A DNA stretch of 64,000 bases from Ifrita kowaldi. Its lineage: Eukaryota; Chordata; Aves; Passeriformes; Cinclosomatidae. The DNA lies in the NCBI GenBank assembly GCA_013398055.1, contig VZRS01000311.1, positions 324,015-388,014 on the forward strand, read 5' to 3'. Under the pieces are notes generated by a model that saw only the letters and a program-made list of their open reading frames with translations, ran no database searches and was not told the DNA's origin. This document shows, piece by piece, positions 50,701-59,997 of the stretch. The translations under genes were made by a program, and so were the position numbers. Numbering within the stretch: the stretch's first letter is position 1; each line of letters begins with the position of its first letter.

Positions 50701-53700
50701 TAGTTGTTCAACTCAGCAATTACCCATCAATTTTTAAAAAGAAAAATGGGAGTCAGTTTTCCAGTAGGTCTCAAGTTGGAGAATTCTTGCTTATTATGGA
50801 ATTCTGTGAATATCTGAAAAAGCTGAGTGTGTAATTGGCAACATCACTTCTACCTGAGGGTGTCTGTGAGGCTATGTATGTGCTCAGATTGGAGATTTCA
50901 AACCAGGAGGTGACACACGTGTGGCAAAGCCTGAAGAGAGAAGCCACTTTGTGTAAGGGTTTTATGTTTCAATCACTGCAGGAAAAATTAATACAGTTTT
51001 CTCAGCTCATATTTTCTTTCCACACCAACGTATTGTGTGTATTGTTTGTATGCTGTGTGAATCCCTAGCTGCTGCTATTTAAAAAACCCAAACAAACCAG
51101 ACCTCCAAAACCAAACCCTTTAAAACAGTTTAGGAAAAGCTGAGAGCAATATGCTTGGAGCTGCTGGGAACAGATGGAGGCCAGATGCACTGGATCTTGG
51201 TAAATACTAAATCATATGGGTTCAGTCTTCTCACTTCAGGGGATAAACTGCTGATGAGAGAAAGTAGCAGACCCTGGATGGTTTTGTAAAATGGTGTAGC
51301 ATACTGACAGCAGGTGTAAGGAGAAAAGGGTAATAATGCCATAGCAAGAATTGCTATTAAAATGATTTTACCTCCAGCTCATTACAAATGAGACTGTGGT
51401 TGCATGTTTAGCAGCACACAGCATTGTTTCTTATGTTCCTACTTGTATTTAATAGAGTGAAAAGGCTGTTTTTGCTTACATGATAGTACTTCAGTAGTAC
51501 ACCATTTTTCTTTGGCATGTTTTGCATGTATCAGCCAGTTATTAGTGCTACAAGGAATTTACTCTGGCTTACTCTGGATACTGTTAGAGTTTTGATTAGG
51601 TTTGTTCTTTTGTTGGCTATTTTGCAAATTAAAAAAAAACCAAACAAAAAAACAATAGAAGGAGATTCTTCATTTCCTGTTTGAAAAGAAAACAGGAACT
51701 TTAAAAATGTACCACTTTATTTTTGGCTGTTTCTGTCTTCTCATAGGTGGGAATGACAAACCAACAAAAAGTGGATTGGAAGGTGATGAGAAGACCCAGG
51801 TTCTGGAAATGTGTGAGCATCGAAGGTAACTGTTATGTAGAGCTGCACTTAACTCTGATAAATGTGCTGTGCACTGACGTCCTGTCATTCCTGCAGTCAT
51901 GAATGTAAACCTGGAGGAATACTGAATGAGATTACACTAAAAATATTTCAGTTTTTGCTTTCCAAAACTTGAACTACTTGGAAGCCATCTATGTATTAAT
52001 GTCATTCTCTTCATGTTGATTTGAACCTGAATGCTAATAGAGCTGGATATTTTAAATTAAAAAGTTTTAAGTGAGACAAAACTATGAGGAGAGCTTTTTT
52101 CTTCCTATTTTAATTAATAATATGAACTTTTACAGAAATGTATATTTGTGTTACTGTATAAATAGCAAAATTGGGCAGAATTGTTTTTGCTGGAGACGTG
52201 GTGAGTGAAGCAAATCAAACTCTAGCCCCAGGTCTGCTATCAGTGTAGGTCAGACAGATGGTACATTTTGGATGTTCAGCAATTGGTACCAATTTTTTTT
52301 ATATTATTGGGAGCTTTGAAAGTTTTACAGTTGCAGTGGTAACTCAGCTCGTAACTGTACTTGGAAGCAGCAAGTACCTTGGAATTTTAATGGTTGAAAA
52401 GTGATATAATAATACCAACTTCCACTCGAAGCAGTTAACTTTTAATGCTAATTGATGTAAATAACTACTTAAAAGTATTTATGCAATATCACTTCCATAT
52501 CATGTATCATCTTCCTGTGGTAGAAATTCAAGCCATTGATTTTGCAGCCTGTTTTTCTTGATGCCATGGCAATAGTTTTTAGAACTCCACTGGCACATGG
52601 ATGCTATCACCTCTTTCATGTAGGTTGTTGACAAGTGATCCAGGACTGACAGGACAGTCTGAGATCTCAGTTGTTTACTACACACTGAACTATCCTACAG
52701 GATCCAGTTCCATGCCAGATGCTCAGTGTTGCAGATGGGATGAGCTCTTTGCCTCATCAGTGGGAATGAGGTGAAGGGAAGGTTATTGCATAGCTTGTGG
52801 GAGAGGTCAGAGGTGTTGCTCTAAGCCCTTGGATGTCAGTTCCCAAATCCCCTCCTCCTTCCACAGTTTAGGAGTCCTTTCGGTTCTGTAGTTACTGTTG
52901 CTCCCCCATTGCCTCTCCTTAGGCTGTTGTTCTCATGACTTGTTTTAAGTACATCTTTTGAAGTTGGATTATTTTTCTGTAAGCTTTCTCCTGCACACAC
53001 AGGAGAGGAAACTCATCTGAGTTCATTCCAAAATGCAGGACTTGCAGGCGGCAGGTGAGGGAGCAGTCAGGAGAAGGAGATCACCATGACGGCTTGTCGA
53101 GTGATGAGGAGCTGACTCCCACAGAGGTGGACGAGTTCCAGAAGAGCAAAGGTTGGTGACAGTCCTAATGTAATGTCCTAGAACAAGATCTCTTGCTGAC
53201 ATTTCTTTAATGATTTTCTTTTTAACGAAAGGTAGAGGAATACTTCGAGTTCCATGTTTTTAGTTGCACTCTGTAGAAAAAAAATGTACCCAGGCAGTTC
53301 TGACTAATGACTTGGGAAGAATAAATGAATGCTTCTAGATTTCTTTTGTTGTCAGTTATGTGGTGGCAGCATTATGCATGGCTTTTTAAACTAGAGGTAA
53401 GATCTGTCAGATTATGCCAAAGCTGATCTGACAGTACTCAGTGCAGTGCTGCAACTTGTTTTGTAAAGTCAATTTATTTTCTGAAGCTAGAGAGTGAATT
53501 AAATGTTGGTGTTTTAATTATCTTGAGTGAATGGATGAAGAGGAGGAGGGAACGGCGTAATACATTTTCTTCACATAACAGCAGAAGGGTTTTCATGCCT
53601 GAAATTTTATCATTCTGGAAAAAGTTTGAAATATAGTGCTTATATAAATCTGTGAAATAGACAATGAAGAAACTTGCCTTTCCTTGGTCTTCTGACACTA

Positions 53701-56700
53701 TTTTTTTCTAAAACTGGGTTTTCCTGGGAGCTATTTTTAAACCATTTCAATGTCAGATGTGTCAAATACAAATAACACATGCAATTCTCATAAAAATATC
53801 TCTTATGTCTTGTAGATGCATAAACTCTTCAGCTTATGCCTCAATAAGTTCTGTGATTGTTTCTTTTTATTCCCAATGAATATTATCCATAGATAACGTT
53901 TTAGAGGATAGTAGGAAAATCTTTGAAGATGTACATGCAGATTTTTGTGACATCAGAAAAATCCTGTTGAAATTCCAGGAATGGAAAGAGAAGTTTCCTG
54001 ACTCCTACTGTGATGCTTACATCAGTTTCTGCGTGCCTAAGCTATTAAATCCATTGATTAGGGTTCAGTTAATAAGTTGGAATCCTCTTGAGGTAGGTGC
54101 ATCAGACATTTTCGTTAAAAATTCTGTGTTTGTGTATTATGTATTAATATGAAAAATGATTTTTTTCCTATACATAGCACAGTGCACTAGAAATTAAGAA
54201 AGCTACTGGGTTGTCTCAAAAATTGAAGCATGTTGTGGAATCTCTTTAACCTTTTTTAATCTTTTACCTCCAGCCCCTTTTGCAACACCACCTGTAAAAA
54301 TAGTTCTTCTTCTGAGCTCTCTGGAGACACTTGAACAATCCCACCCATTAAATTCTAACTTTAAATCTAGTTTTGCTGGTTTGCTGTGTTGGCCCATTCA
54401 GTGATAAGGGTGGCTCTGAAATCAAGTGGGAATCTAGGGTGTCATTGGATAGAGCTTTTCTCTTAATGCTGACCAGCTGAACAACTAACAGGAGCCATCT
54501 TTCAGCAGAATTTTACAGAGCTGGAAGAGATGCCCTGGTTCAGAGCTATAGAAGAATTCAGTGATGCAGAAAATGTATCTGAATCAAAAAGGGATGATGA
54601 TCATGATAAAGAAGTTTTGCCCAGAGTGATTGAAAAAACTATTCTTCCCAAAATTACAGGTATGATAAAATTGTATCGAAAATGTTCACTGCAGCTATGC
54701 AATCAAACCTTAAGTAAAAATAATATCAAATAATGTTGGTGATATCACCAACAGTGCTCCAAGATGTAGTGATTACGTAGTTCCACAGAGTGAGGCTAAG
54801 GTGGCCTCTTAAAAATTATTGTGAGAGGCTGAGCTTTTTATATGTTTACTTCTGTTACATTGTAATGGCTTGAAACTAGGACAGATAAGTACTTGGATAT
54901 TATGAATGAAATAAATTCCTATTTTTTTTCAGCATTTGTGAATAGTGTGTGGGATCCTTTATCTACTTCACAGACAAAGAACCTTGTACGGCTTTGCAAT
55001 AACATCTTTGGAAAACAAATCCTTTCCAAAAATGAATCCAGTCGAGCAAGAGAGGTAAAAGCTCCTGTGGTAGTGAGAAAGGGGAACTTCACCCACTCTC
55101 TGTAATTTTGTGTGTGCTCCTCTGGGCACTGAGAACATTCTCCTGAGATTGTTTGGTTCTGATTACTTTTTTGTTTTGTCACTTAGTATTAAGATGACTT
55201 AACAGTTAAACTTCCAGCTCTCTGACTCTCTCCTTGTTGAAGATGATGAGGCAGAAATTAGCTCATTTTCATAGAAAAATTCTGCCTGTATCTATCCAGA
55301 ATCTGTTTCTAGATCTAATCTTTCTTCACTGCAATAACAATGATTTGCATTAATTATCTTTTCAAATTTGAGCTTTAAATGCTTGTAATACTTCAGTGGT
55401 CCATTCCTTAAGCTTTTATTTATAAAGTAAGCCTAGAATTTTAAAACTTGAGAATCCCCAAAGGTTGGTTAATTGGTGAGGAGAAAAACTACTATGTAAT
55501 CCTAGAAATCCTTTAATTACTGCTACATACAGTCACTCTAGCACGCCCCTCTTAGCCTGATTCTGGGTTTATTCTGATGTAAATTGGGAGTTTTATCTAG
55601 TGAAAATGGGGTGGATTAACTGGTGAAATGGGATGGATGTTTGGGCCCTGAGTATGAAAAAAAATATTTTAAAGGAAATGTTTATGCCTTGCAAAGTTTG
55701 CTGTTTTGAAATCATGGCTTAAAGGCAAGTGATGCAACTGATCTTAGCCAGAACTTAAAATAAATAAATAGGCTTAAAAAAAAAAGGTTGGTGGCAATCT
55801 CTGGCACCTGAAAACATGTTGCCCAGAAATGCATACTATCCTAGCTATGGTGATTTATTTTTACATAGAATTTAGCATCTTTTAATGGAGATCCCATGTG
55901 TATAACTTAGTTTGGTTTTAATCTGTACAGTTTTCCTGCTGCATTGCAGATTAACATGCAAAAAAAGGCCTCACTTAGGGATATAAGGGATATAGCAAAA
56001 CCCTCTAGGCTAAGCCTATAGATAATTACAGCTGTGATTTGTCTGCTGTTTCTATTTTTTTATTCAGGGTCTCAATGTGTGTTATATACAAATGGCAGCT
56101 GCACTTATCTCTAAGATATCAGGCCTCTGGGTGAACTAAATAACCACTGAGGTTGTTACAAATGGAATATGAAGTCTTTCTTCTGAGGACACATTACAAT
56201 TCTTTTTTAATAGGATTTGATGAACACAGTTGTTCTAAGAATGAAGAAATCTGTAGAGGAAGATGTCTTTATTCCTCTTTATCCTAAAAGGTAACCAGAC
56301 CCTGTGACTCTCTTAAATTTGTATTTTTTTAGTTCCTCTACCCTTCTCCCCCACAGATGCAAAAGAAATATTGTAGACATCCATAGCTGTGAGATCTGAT
56401 GTCTGTTTATCTTCTTTCAAATCAAACAAAAAATAATCCTTATTTTAACTTTTCTTTCCATGACCAGCACTGTGGAAGACAAGTCATCACTACGTTCAAA
56501 ATTTCAAGAAAGACGGTTTTGGTCAGCTGTTAAGGTAGAGAAAACAGGGCTGGTTTTGTTCTGTTTGTTTTCTTTGAAATTCATTTCACTGAAAACATTA
56601 ACATCCCAGACAATATTCCAGTTTCCCTGCTATTCATTTTGCCTATCCTCCTTCTTGACTCAGAGCAGGTTAATTTTCCAGTAACTTAACCTCAAGGTAT

Positions 56701-58306
56701 TTTACCTTCGGAGACATAGCCTTACACCACACTCAAAAATGACAGTTGTAAGGATTTATAGTGATAGAGGCAACAGAAAAAACACATTGCCTAATAACAC
56801 TGACATGAACTACAAAAAAATCTTTGTGATGCCACAAACTGTAGCATAAGGATGTTATGAGGGACTGTGTGTAGTCTTGTCCTGAGCAGATGTAGTAACG
56901 TTTTCACTTCTGTCTTGGATTCTCTGACAGTTTTAGTTGCCTTCTGTACTTAGCAAATATTTAAACCTTGTAGGAGGGTAAAATGCTCTTCCCAGCCTTG
57001 GGAGGTCATATATACACATATACAGGTGTATATATCCATATATATAGATGCACTTATAAAAGTAATCAGGATATTTACTATATGCAGTAAATTATTAGTG
57101 GATAACTGACCAGAAGTTTGGAGAGTGTAAATCCTGGGGTTTGAATACTTGAATTGGATGCACATAGTATCTTTTCGTCTCTCTCTTGCATGAAACTTTT
57201 AATAGTTTTAGCTCACAGCCACCAGTTATGCAGATTCTGTTTCTTCATTACTGCAGCTGCTCTCCAATGTTGTTCTTTGGGATGGGATCGTGCAGGAAGA
57301 CAAGGTCTGTGATTTGGGACTGAGCAAGTTGCTGAATCGTTACCTTCTCCTGAACATCCTAAACACACCTCTAGGGCCAGATAATATAGAAAAGTGTAAT
57401 AAGGTAAAAGATAATATTCATTGGAAGAGGGTGTATGCTAAAAGCCTTTTGTTTTTCATTAGTAGGGGTCAAAACTGAAGATGGAATATTTAAAAAAAAT
57501 AAAATTTAAACATTTAAAATCTGCTTTTATTGTTTGTTTTAACAACCTTGCTGCATAAGAGCATTTTAGAGCAAATACTGGTCTGTAGGTTCTTAAGCAT
57601 AACTACTTGGAAAGATAATGTTCGTTTGAAAGAAAAAGCTCACTAATAATGACTGAACCTGCCAGAAGGTTCCTGTCAGAAGTGATGTGTCTTGGTTAAA
57701 TTGCAATGCTTGTTAAACTTTTTCCAAATATTTATTGTATCAACAGGTGGTTGCATGCCTCCCAGAAAGATGGTTCCAAGATCTCAAGGGTGGATCAACT
57801 CTCCCTGAATTACTGAACTTCAGCCAGCACTTGCTGCAATGTGCCCGTGCGCTACACAAGGACAACCACAGGTAATGGATGAGGCTGTCTTTGGGATTGC
57901 CCAAATACTTCGTGTTAAGAACTTTTAAAATTCTGTAAGTATCATATATTTTACACTTTAAATTATGTTCATGTCATACATATATTTATATCTAAAAGAG
58001 AAGATGGAGGCTAATGTGAAGGGGCATTTCAGCAGTCCTTGCTTACTGTGAGCATTTGAGGTGGTTGATGTTGTGTGCTTTTAATGAGTAGCCAAGAGTA
58101 GCCAAGGTCATGAAACAAAAATGGTACTTTAGACAGGTTCATAGAAGTGCTGCTATAATTTTTTTCTTTTTTTTTTTAAACTCTTAAATAGTGATGAAAC
58201 AAAAGAAGTTCTTCTCCTGCTGGTGAAAATTGGAGCTCTGCATATTGTAGAAGACTTCATTGAAGAGCATAAACTTGAACACCTTAAACCAGTGATTGGG
58301 AAATAG
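41689..58306 (+). CDS. GCFC2: GC-rich sequence DNA-binding factor 2 (intron-lariat spliceosome factor), 18 exons
   Basis: GCFC2 is a nuclear protein of the GCFC/PAXBP1 family that works with TFIP11 and DHX15 in late, intron-lariat spliceosomes. Its older name as a GC-binding repressor is doubtful. Exons 2-18 join without a frame break and encode about 731 residues, after exon 1. In order: acidic Ser/Glu stretch (exon 3); IPSAALIEAAWRKRHLAR (exon 4); LRQRMTEDM; PPVNLEIVKKRLTER and a coiled-coil region (exons 6-8); RRTCRRQVREQ (exon 10); FPDSYCDAYISFCVPKLLNP then LIRVQLISWNPLE (exon 11), the hallmark of the GCFC domain; VWDPLSTSQT (13); DVFIPLYPK (14); SKLLNRYLLLNILNTPLGPD (16); C-terminus EEHKLEHLKPVIGK. 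It matches human GCFC2 throughout rather than PAXBP1. MRPL19 lies convergent next door, as in human. Exon 1 is incomplete and split. Confidence 0.95.
41935..42310 (+). mobile_element. CR1 3' part in GCFC2 intron 1
   Basis: Plus-strand CR1: gagaaggctgagaggggtct, agaacctctttagcgagggt, ggttggacaaggtgatctcc, and tail attctgtgattct. The last 284 bp recur at 42440-42723 because two contigs overlap. Confidence 0.92.
42312..42411 (+). promoter_or_regulatory. GCFC2: GCFC2 core promoter and 5' UTR (misplaced contig)
   Basis: About 100 bp of CpG-dense DNA immediately before the ATG at 42412, with a consensus GC box ggggcggggc at 42325-42334 (Sp1-type) and no TATA. In the true chromosome it should lie upstream of 41687. 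The start site cannot be placed from sequence. Confidence 0.65.
42412..42438 (+). CDS. GCFC2: GCFC2 exon 1, start codon fragment
   Basis: ATG TTC CGC CGT CCC CCG CGT AAT TTC gives MFRRPPRNF before the contig ends. Human GCFC2 starts MAHRPKRTF and PAXBP1 starts MFRK, so this is the family N-terminus. The fragment is placed after, not before, the exon 1 end at 41755, because the scaffold is misordered. Confidence 0.85.
42440..42727 (+). mobile_element. Second assembled copy of the same CR1
   Basis: The open frames in 42440-42723 match those in 42027-42310 residue for residue, then the copy continues to the normal CR1 end (attctgtgattctgtgaa). It is an unmerged overlap rather than a separate insertion. 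Confidence 0.88.
43040..43196 (+). mobile_element. CR1 3' fragment in GCFC2 intron 1
   Basis: Plus strand: gactggatgtggcccttagt, gttggacttgatctcagagg, tcctttccaacctcattgat and tail tctgtgattc. It lies 120 bp before exon 2. Confidence 0.85.
43240..43262. repeat. (AT)n microsatellite
   Basis: A short tatatatatat tract just upstream of GCFC2 exon 2. Confidence 0.7.
43317..43424 (+). CDS. GCFC2: GCFC2 exon 2
   Basis: After acceptor TCTGGTAG: GEEFFKVKKPSFNEVTFRIK and on to TEVEESK; donor GTAAGT. Basic, with the FKVKK motif. Confidence 0.92.
43905..44075 (+). mobile_element. CR1 3' fragment in GCFC2 intron 2
   Basis: Plus strand: tgcccagagaggctctggac, gttcaaggccaggttggatg, cccttccaacccaaaccatg. 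The terminal ATTCTRTG repeats are missing. Confidence 0.92.
44823..44984 (+). CDS. GCFC2: GCFC2 exon 3
   Basis: After acceptor CCTAATACAG: KICQLEPGIGNTKG, then a run of acidic residues (EEEEEENEDE) and Ser-rich YSSDSENESGS. Donor GTTAGT. Phase 1 in and out. Probably disordered. Confidence 0.9.
45010..45031. other. Assembly gap (22 Ns) after poly(T) in GCFC2 intron 3
   Basis: A T tract of unknown length runs into Ns. It is intronic and does not affect coding sequence. Confidence 0.95.
45640..45858 (+). CDS. GCFC2: GCFC2 exon 4
   Basis: Encodes GDIPSAALIEAAWRKRHLAR, matching the conserved IPDAAFIQAARRKRELAR of the human protein, then DYLPLDVS, DLDSEDESETKK and LRQRMTEDM. Donor GTGAGT. Confidence 0.95.
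46831..46910 (+). CDS. GCFC2: GCFC2 exon 5
   Basis: VSMGDGSSDDEAKWEEQQIK then KAVKLCQ; acceptor TAACTTCCAG, donor GTGACA. The W-EEQQI-KAVK pattern is conserved in human GCFC2. Confidence 0.93.
47821..47936 (+). CDS. GCFC2: GCFC2 exon 6
   Basis: EICDDASVRKYQPAKPKFDT then SVSLPPVNLEIVKKRLTER; acceptor TTCTTGTAG, donor GTAACT, phase 0 in and 2 out. PPVNLEIVKK is a family signature. Confidence 0.95.
49671..49857 (+). CDS. GCFC2: GCFC2 exon 7
   Basis: ITSLQDVHRAHQREYEKYME and on to FYRAMKTYVENLINCLNEK. Glu/Lys-rich with heptad-like spacing, probably coiled coil. Acceptor TCTCTTTTAG, donor GTATGT. Confidence 0.96.
50345..50468 (+). CDS. GCFC2: GCFC2 exon 8
   Basis: LKNINELEWAVHALFQQRAL then RVSKRRQEELKNESAYIQHLTG. 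Continues the coiled-coil region; donor GTTAGT. Confidence 0.95.
51747..51825 (+). CDS. GCFC2: GCFC2 exon 9
   Basis: GGNDKPTKSGLEGDEKTQVL then EMCEHR; acceptor TTCTCATAG, donor GTAACT, phase 1 in and 2 out. Poorly conserved linker. Confidence 0.9.
53039..53151 (+). CDS. GCFC2: GCFC2 exon 10
   Basis: From acceptor AAATGCAG: RTCRRQVREQSGEGDHHDGL then SSDEELTPTEVDEFQKSK. The human sequence at this point is SRRTKRRQ, which favours this acceptor. An in-frame alternative 36 nt upstream (53003, after CACACAG) has a better pyrimidine tract and would add 12 residues. Donor GTTGGT. Confidence 0.85.
53893..54092 (+). CDS. GCFC2: GCFC2 exon 11, core GCFC domain
   Basis: DNVLEDSRKIFEDVHADFCD, then FQEWKEKFPDSYCDAYISFC, VPKLLNPLIRVQLISWNPLE. 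This is the most conserved part of the family. Acceptor TATCCATAG, donor GTAGGT. Confidence 0.97.
54506..54659 (+). CDS. GCFC2: GCFC2 exon 12
   Basis: (Q)NFTELEEMPWFRAIEEFSDA and on to VIEKTILPKIT. The acceptor is a NAGNAG pair (ttcagcag), so the exon may begin at 54506 or 54509, including or skipping one Gln. Donor GTATGA. Confidence 0.93.
54933..55054 (+). CDS. GCFC2: GCFC2 exon 13
   Basis: AFVNSVWDPLSTSQTKNLVR and on to KNESSRARE; acceptor TTTTTTTTCAG, donor GTAAAA. Confidence 0.96.
56214..56290 (+). CDS. GCFC2: GCFC2 exon 14
   Basis: DLMNTVVLRMKKSVEEDVFI then PLYPK; acceptor TTTTTTAATAG, donor GTAACC. The DVFIPLYPK motif is shared with PAXBP1 (DVFMPLYPK). Confidence 0.96.
56468..56534 (+). 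CDS. GCFC2: GCFC2 exon 15
   Basis: TVEDKSSLRSKFQERRFWSA then VK; acceptor CATGACCAG, donor GTAGAG. FQER.FWS is conserved in the family. Confidence 0.95.
57007..57055. repeat. TA/CA-rich microsatellite in GCFC2 intron 15
   Basis: Imperfect catatatacacatatacagg and tgtatatatccatatatata words. Confidence 0.7.
57257..57403 (+). CDS. GCFC2: GCFC2 exon 16
   Basis: LLSNVVLWDGIVQEDKVCDL, then GLSKLLNRYLLLNILNTPLG and PDNIEKCNK; acceptor TTACTGCAG, donor GTAAAA. 49 codons, phase 0 on both sides. Confidence 0.96.
57747..57871 (+). CDS. GCFC2: GCFC2 exon 17
   Basis: VVACLPERWFQDLKGGSTLP, then ELLNFSQHLLQCARALHKDN; acceptor ATCAACAG, donor GTAATG. Confidence 0.95.
58192..58306 (+). CDS. GCFC2: GCFC2 exon 18 with stop codon
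   Basis: DETKEVLLLLVKIGALHIVE, then DFIEEHKLEHLKPVIGK and TAG (58304-58306). Acceptor CTTAAATAG. Confidence 0.96.
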
Positions 58307-59255
58307 AAATTTTTGAAGCAATGCTTATATTACTGAAACAAGCCTGGTACTCACACTAAACCAGTTCTAGTATGAAATTTGATTAGTGGATCCTGCCTAC
58401 TCAAAGAGGTAGTGGTAATCACTGTCTTGGTGTTAAATACGTGAGGTGTTTTTTCCAAATGTCTTTTACTGTCATCTACTCCTAGATTAGGGAGTATTTA
58501 GATATTGCAGTTGTCAAAGCAGTGGTTCAGGCATTCTAAAATGTGTGACAGTGCTTTACTGCTGTATCCTTCTTGGAAGGAATCCTGCAAACAGAAAGTG
58601 CCTGTGAACTTTATCACTGCTAGCCAGTAGACAACTTGAGAAGTTATTTTCAGTATTAATTGCTGAATATCATTTCGAATCAGCAGTCACTGAGTTCTTC
58701 TGACTTGTGGTCCACAGTGATTTTTGGTAGGGTTATTGTTAAGCCATTCCGAGTGAAAAAGAATTCATGATGCCACTGATACAGAAACAGGGGGAGTCAG
58801 TATGCAGGTAAGGAATCAGGATTTCCATCACAGACATGGTGATGATGATAACAGAACAACTTCAGTTACTTTCTAGTAACTGGAATTCTAGAAATCTCCC
58901 ATTGCTTCCAATTTTGTAGTAATCCAGAGCTCTACTTGTTCATATCCTCATTAGATTTCTAATGTTTTATAATTTTGTATATTTGCAAAAAATATTGTTA
59001 CAGAATAACAAGGATGTTTCATTGTAAAAACTGTAGTGCATCAGACTCTGTATTTTTGTGACTATTTCTCAAAAATCTTCTGGGATTAAAATTTAACTCT
59101 TGCAGACTTAATCCCTATGCCTTCTTTTTATATTTTTTTTAAGTTAAAAATATATTTTTGTAAAATATTTTAATTGTAAATAGCTTTGATCAGTATTACA
59201 GACAAAAGATTAAAAACAATTTGTTTTATTTTGAAAATAAAATATTTTACTGTGG
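58307..59255 (+). other. GCFC2: GCFC2 3' UTR
   Basis: About 950 bp of AT-rich sequence between the stop codon and the first canonical poly(A) signal. It is especially U-rich near its end. No repeat is seen in it. Confidence 0.75.
59236..59241 (+). terminator. GCFC2: GCFC2 poly(A) signal
   Basis: AATAAA followed about 15-25 nt later by a GT-rich segment (ttactgtggtaatg). It is the first canonical hexamer at the end of the AT-rich 3' UTR. Confidence 0.75.
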
Positions 59256-59259
59256 TAAT

Positions 59260-59655
59260 GACTCTTAGTTCAATTCCCTAACATGACAAAAATGTTATTG
59301 AGATGTACGAAGAAAAAACCCTCCAGCTGCATTAACCTTCAATAGATTTAGGATTTATGTTATAAATACTGCTTGCTAATAATCAATTTCTGTTGCTTTT
59401 CCTCTCAGAATGCCAACAAAAATACAACTGCTGATCAGCAATCCCCACAAGCTCATGATCTCATTGCTTTTCTCTTGTTCTGCTTTGTCTCATCCCAGCT
59501 TGTCTCTAGCACCAGCCTTGTGCTATGACAAAAATGTAATTGATGTTTTATCACAATTTAGCTCTGTAGATGTTTGTTTCTGGAAGAAAGATTCCTTGTA
59601 ATGACTTGTAAGCAGTGGGAGGGCAGTGGCCACTTGAGCCACAGAAATCTGTTCA
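59260..59655. other. Space between convergent GCFC2 and MRPL19 3' ends
   Basis: About 400 bp without a recognised gene or repeat. A 63-codon plus-strand frame inside it (59410-59601) shows no family likeness. Confidence 0.7.
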
Positions 59656-59678
59656 CGCTGAAATCTGGAAAGGTCAAC

Positions 59679-59684
59679 TTTATT
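59679..59684 (-). terminator. MRPL19: MRPL19 poly(A) signal
   Basis: tttatt on the plus strand is AATAAA on the minus strand, about 100 nt after the stop codon, followed by a U/G-containing segment. This implies a very short 3' UTR. Confidence 0.75.
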
Positions 59685-59787
59685 GTTTGCTTTGCCCATG
59701 TATATACAAAATTTGACAATTGATCATCCATACAGTAAATTAAAAATACTCATTTTCTCACTAATTCTAGACTGCAAAAAAACATTA

Positions 59788-59997
59788 TTATTTTTCAAGT
59801 TCTTCACTCAGTTCTTTCCGAATTTTTTCCTCTATTTTTGAAGTATCATATTCTCTCAGCATGTCAAATTCCAGCCATGGCTGGCTCCACTTCTGTGCTG
59901 CTCTCATTTTATGTTCTGGTAGCTCAAATTTTATTCCTTTTATATTGTATTTGGGTCTTTCCCACCGTTTTGACCATGGTTTAGGTTTCATTTGTAC
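59788..59997 (-). CDS. MRPL19: MRPL19 last exon with stop codon
   Basis: After acceptor CTAGTTGCAG: VQMKPKPWSKRWERPKYNIK, then AQKWSQPWLEFDMLREYDTS and KELSEELEK before TAA. Confidence 0.97.
   Translation of the reverse strand, partial: VQMKPKPWSKRWERPKYNIKGIKFELPEHKMRAAQKWSQPWLEFDMLREYDTSKIEEKIRKELSEELEK

Noticed and set aside
43317..58306. Identification of the plus-strand gene as PAXBP1
   Set aside because: The GCFC domain is shared, but residues from exon 4 to the C-terminus match GCFC2, and the MRPL19 neighbour is the GCFC2 one.
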